DNA of 64,000 nt from contig JBBKVO010000021.1 of assembly GCA_037968475.1 (NCBI GenBank), positions 24,385 to 88,384 on the forward strand. The letters run 5' to 3'. The notes below the pieces were generated by a model. The model worked only from the letters and a program-made list of their open reading frames with translations. It ran no database searches and was not told where the DNA came from. This DNA comes from SB11 sp037968475. Its GTDB lineage: Bacteria > Bacteroidota > Bacteroidia > UBA8524. The position numbers and the translations under genes are program-made. Of this stretch, positions 1 to 10,142 are shown piece by piece (the stretch's first letter is position 1; each line of letters opens with the position of its first letter).

Positions 1-2658
1 TCGGGTAAGAACAGAATCAGTAATTACAAGAGGGTCGTTTCCTACCATTTTATAGCGTAAACGATAGCTGTATAGTTTGTTTCCTATTGGCACATATCTA
101 AAAAAGCTATCTATTTCTATCTCTCCATCTCCCCAATTCCAAATCTCAGCACCTATACTATCACTAGAGTATGTGCTGGTATTAATGCTGGGTTGAAAGG
201 TAGACTCACGTTTCACAAATATTTCTTGTGGCGAACAGGTACGACTAAATGTATACAAACTATCGGGCTTGGTTTGATTAAAAAACTTAAAAGCGGGATT
301 TGCTTGTATATAGCGGTAGGCATTGTGATACCATTGTTCATCCATACAAGGTTGACCTGTTAATGGATCTATACCATTTTGTATGCGCAAGCCTATGGTT
401 ACCCAACCATCAGGGCTGGCAATTTTTGAAGGATAAGCCCCATTGGGTTGATATTGCCAAAATATACCACCCACATTTGGTGGTGTACCATTGTTTGTAG
501 CTGCATTCCACGGTGTATATTGCCTATCTACCACTGTGCCGTTTTGTGGTACCCATTTATCAAACACCTGCGGACTGTTATCCACTCTATCGGCAGTAGA
601 ATCGAAATGTACCCAAAACTGCTGCCTATCGCAACTAGGGCCGGTATTACTAAAATTAAACTCAAACCCATAAACATTGGCTGGGCCATAGCAAGGTATA
701 CCTGTCCAGCGTAGCCCTTTTGCATTAGGTTGCGTTAAAGCCAAAAGCAGTGTTGTTGTTGATTCACAAGCCGAATCAGGCATAGCAGGATCGTTTTGGC
801 TAGATGTTAAAGCCCTAATATTAGGATCTTTTTTGCTTGTATCTTTTAAAGTAAAGGTAACGGTATAGCATTGCTCATACCCCGGTGAATACCAGTGTTT
901 AGGCAATGAATCTCTATTAAAATTACAATTATACCAGTTACCATTAGCATCATACGTCCAAGCAGGTGCAGGCGAAGTTGGCCAATGTAAATTGCCATAC
1001 TTTGCATCCTTAGGATACATGGGTCTCGAATCGGTAGTACATTTCGGGGCTTGGTTATCAGCAAAATCCCATAAACGTAAAGTATGAGAATTTTTTGTGT
1101 TAAAAGCATCTAACACAACTGTAAACAATCCTTTCACTGCCACATTACCATCAAACACCAAAGTATCACCATTTATTGCTATGGTATCACCGCTTGCACT
1201 TACAAATACATTTTTACCTGTGCGTGTAACTATATTTTTGGCAACACCTGTTTTTAAATCAATAGTATCGTACTCAACATTTAAATGTGTTTTATCAGCA
1301 AACTGAAATATTTGTCGGTTGGTAGACACATAATAAAAATCGTTAAACGGCTCTTCGTCATTAAGATAATATGAAGATTGATTTACAAAACGAACTGTGT
1401 CAGTAATTTTGCACTGATAGCGTTGACTAGGTGTAATAAAGGTTACACCGGGATTATTAACGCGGGTCTCAAGCAATGCACTCGGCCCTTTTACGTGAAC
1501 AGGATAAATAGTATCAAACATACAGCCGTTTGACCAAAGACGAAAGGTAACATTATATGGCCCTGCCCCTGTAAAAAAATGGTCGGCAGTCCAGTCTCTA
1601 TCATTAGTATTAAGATTTCCTGATGGAGGGTCATCAAAGCGCCACAAAAAAGTAGCACCTTGTATAGGAGGATGCTCAAAAATAAAGTTTTGATTATTTG
1701 CACACTGCACATCACCATTTTTTACACTTACATTAAGTGCAGGATTAGTATTGCAAGCAGCTTGTTTTATTGCGGTATCATAACATCCGTCGTTTGATTG
1801 AACAATGAGGCGCGCATTGAAACAGCCGTTTTTGGTATAGGTGTGCGAAAAACCGGTCCAATCAGTAGTATTAATAGCACTACCATCACCAAAATCCCAA
1901 CTATAATCTTTTACATCATTTTTATCAATAAGTGATGTATTGGTAAATGTTGCTTTGGTGCTTATACAATTTTTAGGATCTGGTGTAGAAAAATCAGCAC
2001 CCAAATCAGGCTTTATTTCAATTATCGATTGTTTGCTAATAAATGACACACAGCCTTTGCTATCGCGCACCTTTAAATCGTTAGCATACTTACCTCCCGT
2101 TTGTGCTACTATCATTTGGTGGGGCCCTAATATAGTAGGAATGGGATTGGGAGCGCTATCTCTAAAAGGAGTTCCATCACCAAATATATTCTCAATAAAA
2201 ACAATTGAGTTACCACTGGGTGTTGTGCTCAAATTCTCGAAAGTGAAACTATTGCCGTTGAAACACTGTATTGCCGGTGAAAGAAGTCTAAAATCGGCAA
2301 TTGGATTGGCATGTATTGTTATTGTTTTCGTTTTTGAACAAGTAACTACACCACCCTTATAAATTTTTACTTCAACATTAACAGGTATTGCGGGCGAACC
2401 TCCTCCCGAAGGTTTATTCCAAATATTGGTTACCGAAACTCCTTTTGATTTACCATCAAGACCATTGTTGAAACTCCAAACTATAGAGTCGTAAGGAGAA
2501 GAAACTGCTGCACCTGAAACACTAAAGCTTTCAGACACACCTACACAGCCTTCAGCATTTGATATAATGCTGCATTGTGCTTTTGCAATTTGTGTTGCAA
2601 AAAGGGCAAAAAATAACCCTGCCATTACATGGCGTAATAAAAAATTAAATTTTATCAT
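1..2658 (-). CDS. Giant PKD-repeat secreted protein, C-terminus beyond the window (partial)
   Basis: This reading frame is open from the ATG at 2656-2658 down to base 1, giving 886 codons, and it leaves the window without a stop. It begins with a signal peptide (MIKFNFLLRHVMAGLFFALF, then ending in KAQC). The protein is cysteine-rich and carries PKD-like repeats with WSF/WNWGDG motifs. It is a clear paralogue of the complete 1554-residue protein immediately upstream on the same strand: the same order of motifs (GAEIWNWGDGEIEIDSF, NGIDPLTGQPC) is readable, but the DNA has diverged. By analogy with that neighbour it is probably exported by the type IX system and should end in a gliding-type C-terminal domain outside the window. 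Its precise role is unknown; an adhesin or surface filament is an inference. Confidence 0.85.
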   Translation of the reverse strand, partial: MIKFNFLLRHVMAGLFFALFATQIAKAQCSIISNAEGCVGVSESFSVSGAAVSSPYDSIVWSFNNGLDGKSKGVSVTNIWNKPSGGGSPAIPVNVEVKIYKGGVVTCSKTKTITIHANPIADFRLLSPAIQCFNGNSFTFENLSTTPSGNSIVFIENIFGDGTPFRDSAPNPIPTILGPHQMIVAQTGGKYANDLKVRDSKGCVSFISKQSIIEIKPDLGADFSTPDPKNCISTKATFTNTSLIDKNDVKDYSWDFGDGSAINTTDWTGFSHTYTKNGCFNARLIVQSNDGCYDTAIKQAACNTNPALNVSVKNGDVQCANNQNFIFEHPPIQGATFLWRFDDPPSGNLNTNDRDWTADHFFTGAGPYNVTFRLWSNGCMFDTIYPVHVKGPSALLETRVNNPGVTFITPSQRYQCKITDTVRFVNQSSYYLNDEEPFNDFYYVSTNRQIFQFADKTHLNVEYDTIDLKTGVAKNIVTRTGKNVFVSASGDTIAINGDTLVFDGNVAVKGLFTVVLDAFNTKNSHTLRLWDFADNQAPKCTTDSRPMYPKDAKYGNLHWPTSPAPAWTYDANGNWYNCNFNRDSLPKHWYSPGYEQCYTVTFTLKDTSKKDPNIRALTSSQNDPAMPDSACESTTTLLLALTQPNAKGLRWTGIPCYGPANVYGFEFNFSNTGPSCDRQQFWVHFDSTADRVDNSPQVFDKWVPQNGTVVDRQYTPWNAATNNGTPPNVGGIFWQYQPNGAYPSKIASPDGWVTIGLRIQNGIDPLTGQPCMDEQWYHNAYRYIQANPAFKFFNQTKPDSLYTFSRTCSPQEIFVKRESTFQPSINTSTYSSDSIGAEIWNWGDGEIEIDSFFRYVPIGNKLYSYRLRYKMVGNDPLVITDSVLTR

Positions 2659-3330
2659 AACTTAAAGGTATTTATACAGACGAATCCTTAATATTTAAAA
2701 CAGACTATATACGCTAGCTAAACGCATATAACAATAAGATGCCGCGTAATATTAAAGGGTTGCAAAAAATATTTAGATTATACAAAACAATTAGATTTAT
2801 ATACAAACATCACAATGTATTAAATAACGTTTTGTAATTGTATTTAGACGGGTTTTAAACAATATTATTACAAAAATTTCGTTGCTAAAAACCAACAAAA
2901 CATTCGCTCTTTTCTTAATAAACACAAAGACAGATAACCTATCTACAAGTGGAACAACTAAAAGAACCTTATATTAAGGCTGTACAGCCTCTTTTTAAGC
3001 TATTCTACAGCTTGGCCTCAGCTTAATAACTTGCGCAGTTAACACACCTCTAGTAGTTGTGATAAGAGTTTATACTCTTTTTATTAGAGAAGGGCAGAAT
3101 ATGAACAACTTCAACTATCATCTACTATCAGTAGTGAGTTAAAACCATAACTGTCTTTTGATTACGTGTAAATGGGTATACTCCCTTTGTGGAAACTATT
3201 AGTAGAATATATTAAGTCTTAAAAATAATTACACACCTGTTTTGAGCAAATACACAATTACAATGAGTATGGAGTTCTTTAATGTGTAAATTTCAATAGG
3301 AATTAATATAAGTTCGCTTTTGATATAAAC
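2659..3330. other. Long AT-rich spacer between the two giant paralogues
   Basis: About 670 bases without a convincing gene. It separates the 5' end of the truncated giant gene from the terminator of its upstream paralogue, so it probably holds the promoter and 5' leader of the former. I see no strong TAnnTTTG box that I would assign with confidence, no RNA gene and no member of the repeat families found elsewhere in the window. Confidence 0.5.
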
Positions 3331-3360
3331 AAAAAAGCCTCGCCAAAATGGCGAGGCTTT
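3331..3360 (-). terminator. Rho-independent terminator of the giant PKD gene
   Basis: The hairpin AAAGCCTCGCC/GGCGAGGCTTT has a four-base loop. On the minus strand it is followed by a T-run and starts about 25 bases after the stop codon of the 1554-residue gene. It makes the two giant paralogues separate transcription units. Confidence 0.85.
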
Positions 3361-3383
3361 CTCATATAGCTTAATTAGTATAA

Positions 3384-6300
3384 CTAATCTCTTTGAAGAG
3401 TTAGAGTACCACGATAGGTTTGATCTGATTTACCACGCAACCTGTAGTTAATTACTACAAAGTATACACCTGCGGGGCAATCTGAGCCTGAGCCCATGTG
3501 TTTACCATCCCATTGAGTATTCTTATTCTCTGCTTCAAACACTTTTTCACCCCAACGATTAAAGATGGTAACTTGATAATTTTCTTCGTTCTCAACATCA
3601 ACTTGGAACAAATCATTAATATTATTCTTATCACCAGGGGTAAATATATTAGGAGGATTAAAGTTTGTTTTGAATTGGTAATCCAAATCGCATTGAGCTT
3701 CAGCCTCACAACCTTCAGGACTAATTACTTTTAGTTTTACTGTGTATGTACCTTGTTTTTCACCGTAGTTATGTGTACCGTCGGGGAAGAAGGGTAATGT
3801 TTTGCCATCAACAAAACCATCACCTGTTCCAAAATCCCAAAATACTTTATCATAGTTAACTGATTTATTTACAAAATACCTATCAGGTCTGTTTATTGTA
3901 TCACAATCAAAAGCGGCTTTAACTTGTGCAACAACAACTTTCTTTACAGCCGATGTAGGGCAAGCAGGATCGCCAGGTGCGGGTATATAGCTAGGCCTTA
4001 ATTGTACATAGAATGTACCGGGTGTATTAAACTGGTGATAACGTTGTCTACCGCCATTAGAAGTATCTAATATCGTAGTATCACCATCACCCCATATCCA
4101 ACGGAAAGTACTGTATATATTATCAGATGTGCTTGTAAACTGTGTTGAATCGCCAACACATAATATACTATCGCCAATATTAAAGCCAGTTTTACGCGAT
4201 GGTAATACCCTAACGATAAACTTACGGTAGTTTCCTAATGTAAGAGCAGTATCAGGGAAATTAGCAAAGCAATTACCAACTCCTAAAGGTGTGATATCAC
4301 TTTGTAATAAGAAAATCTCATAAGTACCAGGTTTGGTATAGGTATGTACTACGTTAGTATCTCCTTTAGTGGTTAACAATGAGCTATCACCAAAACGCCA
4401 TGTCCATTCAGCTGACGAAGTAGGATTAATACTGGTATTACGTAACTCAACAGTGAAGGGAACACAACCAACTGAATCGGCTGCAAACTCAAAGCGAGGA
4501 CGAGGACCTTCTAACGAAATGGTACGTTTAATAGAGTCAACACAACCTAAACGAGTTCTTACTATAAGTACAACATCAAAGTCGCCAAATGCGGTATACA
4601 CTTTTGAAGGGTTTTGTAATATAGATATACTTTGGTTATTTGGTTTGTTATCTCCAAAATCCCAACTCCAACTTTGGATATCATCGCAAGGAACTCCAGA
4701 ACCAACAAGACGACAAGGGTCTAACATCAAACTGATGTCTGAAAAGTCAACCGTAGGACGACAGTTTTGCAATGCCCTGTTAAAGGTAAAGTTAGCTGCA
4801 ACACCAGTTACAGTTATTTTCTTGGTCATTACCTGCTTACAAGCAAAGCTATCCGTGTACTCTAACTGAACATTATAAACACCCGGGTCAGGGAAACTAC
4901 GTGTAGGATTATCAGGTACTGAAGCATTCCACCCTGAGCCATCACCAAAATTCCAACGTAATTTCTCAAAATCTTTTGGAGAAGGACGTGGACGTGGACG
5001 TATTGTTACACCATCATTTAAGAATATTTGTTTCTTTTTATCCCAAAAATCATATTCATCAATAATGTAAGGGAATACAGGTATAGGGAATTCTAAGTAG
5101 TAACGCGCTGAATCAAAGAACTGTATAGGCGTGTTGCGACAAACAATAGAATCAGTTGAGTTAAGGTATGATAGGAAGCCTGAAATAGCTATTCTTGATG
5201 TACCAAATGGAGGATTATCACAACATATCCTACGGAATACTTTATATAAGTTCCCATTATTATCTAATGAATCAAAAGGAAGCTTCTGACAAGGCACTAT
5301 AGTATGCTCCACTCTGTTCCAAGCCGGAGTTTTGAATCTATGCTCTCTGAAAATATCTGGAGTAGAGTCTCTTGCATCAACAAATATTGTTTTACCTGAT
5401 ACAGGATCGTATATACGCGTTAATACTGAGTCAGTTTTTACAGGTGCATTATTACCTGATAACAAGTAACGAATGCGATAGCTATACAATAAGCCTCCAA
5501 TAGGATTAAACCTAATAAAGCTATCAATCTCTATTTCACCATCACCCCAATTCCATATCTCAGCACCAATACTATCACTAGAATAAGTATAAGTATTTGT
5601 AGCTGGGAAATAGGTTTCATCACGTTTTACTTTTACATCGTTTGGAGAACAAATTCTCTCAAAAGCATACGTACTATCGGGCTTATTAGGATCAGAATTA
5701 AATTTAAAATTAGGGTTTGAATTTATATAACGGTATGCGCTATCGTACCACTTTTCATCAATACATGGTTGACCTGTTAAAGGGTCAATACCGTTTTGCA
5801 CACGGAAACCAAGAGTTACCCAACCGGCAGGGTCAGCAATTTTTGATGGGTATGTTCCATTAGGTTGATATTGCCAAAATACCCTACCAACGTTAGGTGG
5901 TAAACCTAATGTAGCCATTGGCCAAGGAGTAAACAAACGATCAACAACTGTAGCTGTTTGCGGCAACCACTTATCAAAAACATTAGGGGTATTATCTTTC
6001 CTATCAGCTAATGAATCAAGATGAATCCAAAACTGTTGCCTATCGCAGGCAGGCCCTGTTTTATCAAATTTGTAGAAGAAACCATAGATATTGGCAGGCC
6101 CATAACATGGAATGCCTTCCCATTCTAAGCCACTTGCATCAGGCCCTTGAAGGGCTAGATTGACCGTAGCTACCGACTCGCACGCACTCGCTCCTGAAGG
6201 ATCATTCCCGCTTGCAGTTGATGCTTGGATATTCGGGTCAGGGCTACTGGTATCTTTTAGTATCAAACGTACTTGGTAGCAACGTTCTTCACCCGGGGTA

Positions 6301-8048
6301 TACCAGTGTTTTGGTAGTGAATCTCTACTAAAACTACAGTTTATCCATTTACCTTTTGCATCGTATGTCCATGCTGGTGCAAAAGGGCCGGGGAAATGAC
6401 CATTACCATATTTTGCTTGGTTGATTGGATATATGGGCCTAGAGTCTGTAGTACATTTGGGTGCTACATTATCATCAAAACTCCATACCCTATCAACGTG
6501 TTTACCATTATTATGGAAAGCATCAATTGATGATACTTTTGCTCCTTTTACTAAGAATGCCCCATTAAGAATAAGTGTATCTGCACCAACGGCAACAGTA
6601 TCGGCCGCGGCACTAACATATACTTTACGACCTGTTTTGGTTGTAAAAGAACGAGGTGTCCCTAAATTAAGTTTGATAGTATCAAAATCAATATGGGCTG
6701 AATTTTTATCTATAAACTGGAATATTGCTCCTGTAGCATCTAAAGTATAGAAAAAGTCGTTATAAGCCGAGTCATCATTAAAATAATATGATGAAACATT
6801 AGGGAAATAAACTGTATCGGTAATTTTACATTGGTAGCGTTGTGAAGGAGCAATAATAGGTGATGGTTTAGATTCAATACCTGCACCGGGGCCTTTAACG
6901 TGTACCCTATAAACAGTATCAAAATTACAACCCGCTATAGTTACCCTAAAACCAACATCATAAGGGCCTGGGCCACTAAAATTGTGTGTTGTATTCCAAT
7001 TTCTATTATCAAAATTTAATTGTCCCGTTGGAGGATCATCAAAACTCCATAAGAAACTTTGTGCTATTTGTATTACCGGGTGATCAAAAACAAAATTCTG
7101 AGCACCATGGCATTGCACGTCTCCATTGGCAACAGTAACATTAAGTGTTGGGTTAACGTTACAAGCGGCTTGTTTAATAGCTGTATCTAAACATCCGTCT
7201 AAAGACTCTATTATCAAACGAGCAATAAAGCACCCGTTTTGAGTATATTTATGAGTTAAATTTGTCCAAGTAGTTGAGTTAGGAGCACTTCCTGTATCAC
7301 CAAAAGTCCAAGTAAAACTTTTTACATTAACTTGATTTATTAAAGAAGTATTGACAAAGTTAGCATTTGTAACCTTACAATTAGTTGGATTTGGGGTAGT
7401 AAAATCAGTACCCAAATCAGGCTTAATTGTAATTAAAGCCGGTTTTGATATGAAAGATATACATCCTTTACTATCCCTTATTTGTAAGCTAGGATCGAAG
7501 TTACCGCCGGCAGGAGTTGGAGGGGTATAGGTGTATGGGCCAATAATTTTAGGTATACCTATTGAGGTACTATCTAACCTTTTACCACCATCACCATATA
7601 CAAACTCGCGCCATACTACGGGGTTACCACTGGGTACTTTGCTGTCATCTTGAAACTGAAAACTATTACCATTAAAACATTGTGGCGATTGCGATAACAA
7701 CGCAAAGTCAGCAATAGGGTTTTCATGTATAGTAATGTTTAACGTTGCAGTACAAGGTGTTGAACTGCCATTGCTATACACCTTTACAGTAACAGCAATA
7801 GGACCACCTGTTGCGGTATTCCATAGGTTTGTTACTGTTGCTCCTTTTGCAGTACCGTTGTTAAACGTCCAAACAATAGAGTCAGTATTTAACAGGGCTG
7901 GGCCTGTTACCACAAAATTATGAGGTACACCAACGCACCCGTCTGCTTTTGCAGTAATGTTACACTGGGCATTTGCAGTGCCTACCGAAACTAAGGCAAA
8001 CAGCGCCCAAGCCAGTGCAAATCGGAATAAGAATTTAAATTTATTCAT
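3384..8048 (-). CDS. Giant PKD-repeat protein with type B T9SS C-terminal domain
   Basis: This 1554-residue protein has an N-terminal signal peptide ending near ANAQC, then many PKD-like repeats recognisable by W.FGDG/WDFGD motifs (for example around residues 845, 1055, 1140, 1225 and 1320). The last ~85 residues are a gliding motility-associated C-terminal domain: NIFTPGDKNNIND, then FNRWGEKVFE, W.GK and a final TLTLQRD strand. Such domains direct export by the type IX secretion system in Bacteroidota. The protein is therefore expected at the cell surface or released, possibly as an adhesin; no enzyme domain is visible. It has its own terminator and lies upstream of a tandem paralogue. High cysteine content suggests disulfides in the mature form. 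Confidence 0.9.
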   Translation of the reverse strand: MNKFKFLFRFALAWALFALVSVGTANAQCNITAKADGCVGVPHNFVVTGPALLNTDSIVWTFNNGTAKGATVTNLWNTATGGPIAVTVKVYSNGSSTPCTATLNITIHENPIADFALLSQSPQCFNGNSFQFQDDSKVPSGNPVVWREFVYGDGGKRLDSTSIGIPKIIGPYTYTPPTPAGGNFDPSLQIRDSKGCISFISKPALITIKPDLGTDFTTPNPTNCKVTNANFVNTSLINQVNVKSFTWTFGDTGSAPNSTTWTNLTHKYTQNGCFIARLIIESLDGCLDTAIKQAACNVNPTLNVTVANGDVQCHGAQNFVFDHPVIQIAQSFLWSFDDPPTGQLNFDNRNWNTTHNFSGPGPYDVGFRVTIAGCNFDTVYRVHVKGPGAGIESKPSPIIAPSQRYQCKITDTVYFPNVSSYYFNDDSAYNDFFYTLDATGAIFQFIDKNSAHIDFDTIKLNLGTPRSFTTKTGRKVYVSAAADTVAVGADTLILNGAFLVKGAKVSSIDAFHNNGKHVDRVWSFDDNVAPKCTTDSRPIYPINQAKYGNGHFPGPFAPAWTYDAKGKWINCSFSRDSLPKHWYTPGEERCYQVRLILKDTSSPDPNIQASTASGNDPSGASACESVATVNLALQGPDASGLEWEGIPCYGPANIYGFFYKFDKTGPACDRQQFWIHLDSLADRKDNTPNVFDKWLPQTATVVDRLFTPWPMATLGLPPNVGRVFWQYQPNGTYPSKIADPAGWVTLGFRVQNGIDPLTGQPCIDEKWYDSAYRYINSNPNFKFNSDPNKPDSTYAFERICSPNDVKVKRDETYFPATNTYTYSSDSIGAEIWNWGDGEIEIDSFIRFNPIGGLLYSYRIRYLLSGNNAPVKTDSVLTRIYDPVSGKTIFVDARDSTPDIFREHRFKTPAWNRVEHTIVPCQKLPFDSLDNNGNLYKVFRRICCDNPPFGTSRIAISGFLSYLNSTDSIVCRNTPIQFFDSARYYLEFPIPVFPYIIDEYDFWDKKKQIFLNDGVTIRPRPRPSPKDFEKLRWNFGDGSGWNASVPDNPTRSFPDPGVYNVQLEYTDSFACKQVMTKKITVTGVAANFTFNRALQNCRPTVDFSDISLMLDPCRLVGSGVPCDDIQSWSWDFGDNKPNNQSISILQNPSKVYTAFGDFDVVLIVRTRLGCVDSIKRTISLEGPRPRFEFAADSVGCVPFTVELRNTSINPTSSAEWTWRFGDSSLLTTKGDTNVVHTYTKPGTYEIFLLQSDITPLGVGNCFANFPDTALTLGNYRKFIVRVLPSRKTGFNIGDSILCVGDSTQFTSTSDNIYSTFRWIWGDGDTTILDTSNGGRQRYHQFNTPGTFYVQLRPSYIPAPGDPACPTSAVKKVVVAQVKAAFDCDTINRPDRYFVNKSVNYDKVFWDFGTGDGFVDGKTLPFFPDGTHNYGEKQGTYTVKLKVISPEGCEAEAQCDLDYQFKTNFNPPNIFTPGDKNNINDLFQVDVENEENYQVTIFNRWGEKVFEAENKNTQWDGKHMGSGSDCPAGVYFVVINYRLRGKSDQTYRGTLTLQRD

Positions 8049-8183
8049 GCTTAACAGTTAGTTTACTTATCAGTTACCCTTTTTACAGGGATTACACAAA
8101 ACTATAATATTTTGTGATTTATACATCATTATATGCGTACATAGATGGTTTAATAGTACAAACAGTTGCATTGTTTATACTTA

Positions 8184-9518
8184 TTAACGTTTTAGCGTTA
8201 CCAATCCACGTTCGCTACGTTCATCAAATCCACTTATTTTATATACAAATACCATCACATAGCTACCTACGGCACAATCTTCGCCCGTAAACATATTTTT
8301 TCCATCCCAGGTATTGTCTTTATCTTTACTTTCAAACACTTTGTTTCCATTACCATCCATTATCACCAAATGGTATTTCACCTCGTTCTCTATTTCTATA
8401 ACATAATGGTCATTTCGTCCATCTGCACCCGGTGAAAAGACATTGTATATTTTAGGCTTAACATCATTATAAGTATAAGTATGGCTTACTTTTGAGCTGA
8501 ATGAATCTACACAACCTATTGCATCCATTGCTATTAGTTTAACATTATAGTTTTGTGCATCAAAACTACGATAGGTATGTATTGGCGATGTGGCACTGCT
8601 AATTTCGCTGCCATCACCAAAAAACCAATTGTAGTGCACGGCTTCAGTGCTTGTATTTGCAAACCTAAATATTGCTTTTTCAATATTTTCAGTAGTAAAT
8701 GCTGCTTTAGGTTTATTTACTGTAACCCATCGCTCAGCAGTTTCTTTATTGCCACTAATTTCAGTAGCTATAATCTTATATGTTCCTTTAGTTTTATAAG
8801 TATGCACTGTAGGCTGCCCCGCCTTAGTATTTTTTATTGATCCATCACCAAAGTTTACTTTATAGGTAAACTTAGATAAATCATCAGCAATTGTAATAGT
8901 AACTGCATCGCCCACACATACTTGTTGGTTTGATAAGTAAAGCCCTACACTTATTTTTTGCTGTTCTGATGGTTTTTCAACATCACCACCATTTGAGTTG
9001 TTTTGTGGTGAAGTTGGTAGAGGGGTGGCAGGCTGTGCCAAACTTCCATTATCAGTAATTGCTAACGGAGCTGTTTGAGATTCTGTATGTACAGGTGTTG
9101 AGTTATTTGCTCCATTTGTAGCTGAAGGTGTGCTTGTTGTATTCTCAGCTAATGCAGGAGTGGTATTTTCTAATGAATTATCAATATCAGATGTACTATT
9201 TTGATTATCTCCGTTATTAGTGGTTACAACTGTTTGAGTTGTTTTTTGACTAGCTTCTTCGGCCTGTGGTTTTGTAGCTATATATATAGTAGTTGCTATA
9301 GTAACAGCAGCTACCACACCTACTATTATTTTACCCATGCCCCATTGTGCTACATTGCTTAGTGTTTGTGCTGCACCACCAACACTACTACTGCCCGCAG
9401 CAGTACCTAGTTGGCTTTGCACAGCCTCAAAAACGCCTTGCGGAGCAGGTGGCTCAAAGCTATTGAAGGCTTCTTTAAAGAAGCTATCAAAGTTTTGTAT
9501 GTTATTTTCTTTAGACAT
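8184..9518 (-). CDS. Membrane-anchored PKD protein with T9SS-type C-terminal domain, putative anti-sigma partner
   Basis: 444 residues with no cleavable signal peptide. Residues 1-60 look cytoplasmic (FDSFFKEAFNSF, then a PPAPQGVFEAVQSQL motif resembling the N-terminus of Bacteroidota anti-sigma-like proteins). One membrane helix follows (about 62-83, IIVGVVAAVTIATTIYIA), then a Ser/Thr/Asn-rich linker, two PKD domains (FGDGS near 224 and WFFGDGS near 299), and a C-terminal gliding-type domain (NVFSPGADGRNDHY to GLVTLKR). Its start overlaps the end of the ECF sigma factor gene by eight bases, indicating translational coupling. I infer that it is a transmembrane regulator of that sigma factor, sensing the periplasm or the secretion system. 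The anti-sigma role is not proven by a named domain. Confidence 0.8.
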   Translation of the reverse strand: MSKENNIQNFDSFFKEAFNSFEPPAPQGVFEAVQSQLGTAAGSSSVGGAAQTLSNVAQWGMGKIIVGVVAAVTIATTIYIATKPQAEEASQKTTQTVVTTNNGDNQNSTSDIDNSLENTTPALAENTTSTPSATNGANNSTPVHTESQTAPLAITDNGSLAQPATPLPTSPQNNSNGGDVEKPSEQQKISVGLYLSNQQVCVGDAVTITIADDLSKFTYKVNFGDGSIKNTKAGQPTVHTYKTKGTYKIIATEISGNKETAERWVTVNKPKAAFTTENIEKAIFRFANTSTEAVHYNWFFGDGSEISSATSPIHTYRSFDAQNYNVKLIAMDAIGCVDSFSSKVSHTYTYNDVKPKIYNVFSPGADGRNDHYVIEIENEVKYHLVIMDGNGNKVFESKDKDNTWDGKNMFTGEDCAVGSYVMVFVYKISGFDERSERGLVTLKR

Positions 9519-10062
9519 TATATGCTTTTTTCACGTCTTCTAATGAGTCTTGTAATAATTTTCGGGCGCGTGATAATTGAGATTTTGATGTATTCTCGCT
9601 TATCCCCAACATTTCAGCTATTTCATTATGTTGGTAGCCTTCTATTATATACAGGTTAAATACCGCCCTATAACCGGGTGCCAGTTTCTGTATTTTACTT
9701 AGCAAATAATTCATATCGTATCTATTAAAGTTTACGTGATGATTATCCTGCAAAACCTCGTGCACATCCTCCACATCAACGTGTTGGGCTTTTGCACTTA
9801 ATTTTCTCAAACCTTCTAATGAATGGTTTACCATTATTCGCCGCACCCAACCTTCAAAAGAACCTTCGCCTTTGAAGCGATCTAAATTTTGAAACACCTT
9901 TATAAAACCTTCTTGCAAAAGGTCTCTGGCAGTCTCGTCATTGGGTGCATAGCGTAGGCAAACGCCATACATTTTTTTTGAGTAAGTATTATAAAGAACT
10001 TCTTGGTATTTAGGGTCGCCTTTTAAACAACCGTTTACTATTTCCTCTTCTCTTTCTGTCAT
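9511..10062 (-). CDS. ECF-type RNA polymerase sigma factor
   Basis: 183 residues with the two-domain layout of extracytoplasmic-function sigma-70 factors. Region 2 spans roughly residues 20-90 (YAPNDETARDLLQEGFIKVF, then FEGWVRRIMVN). Region 4 with its helix-turn-helix spans about 128-172 (YIIEGYQHNEIAEMLGISEN, then SQLSRARKLL). It directs RNA polymerase to a specific promoter set. The stop overlaps the start of the downstream PKD membrane protein, a classic sigma/anti-sigma arrangement. Targets cannot be read from the window, but the sorting domain on its partner suggests secretion or surface genes. No anti-sigma gene of the FecR type is present. Confidence 0.9.
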   Translation of the reverse strand: MTEREEEIVNGCLKGDPKYQEVLYNTYSKKMYGVCLRYAPNDETARDLLQEGFIKVFQNLDRFKGEGSFEGWVRRIMVNHSLEGLRKLSAKAQHVDVEDVHEVLQDNHHVNFNRYDMNYLLSKIQKLAPGYRAVFNLYIIEGYQHNEIAEMLGISENTSKSQLSRARKLLQDSLEDVKKAYNV

Positions 10063-10142
10063 GCGCAGGGCTAAAAGGCTTTATAAACTAAATGATGTGT
10101 GGCGACGTGAAAAGGTTGCAAAGGGTTGGGATGTTTTTTATA

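Noticed and set aside
1940..2362. 140-codon plus-strand ORF inside the partial giant gene
   Set aside because: It is antisense to the clear PKD reading frame and has no recognisable motif.
4369..4869. 166-codon plus-strand ORF
   Set aside because: Antisense shadow of the 1554-residue PKD protein; that frame has domain evidence.
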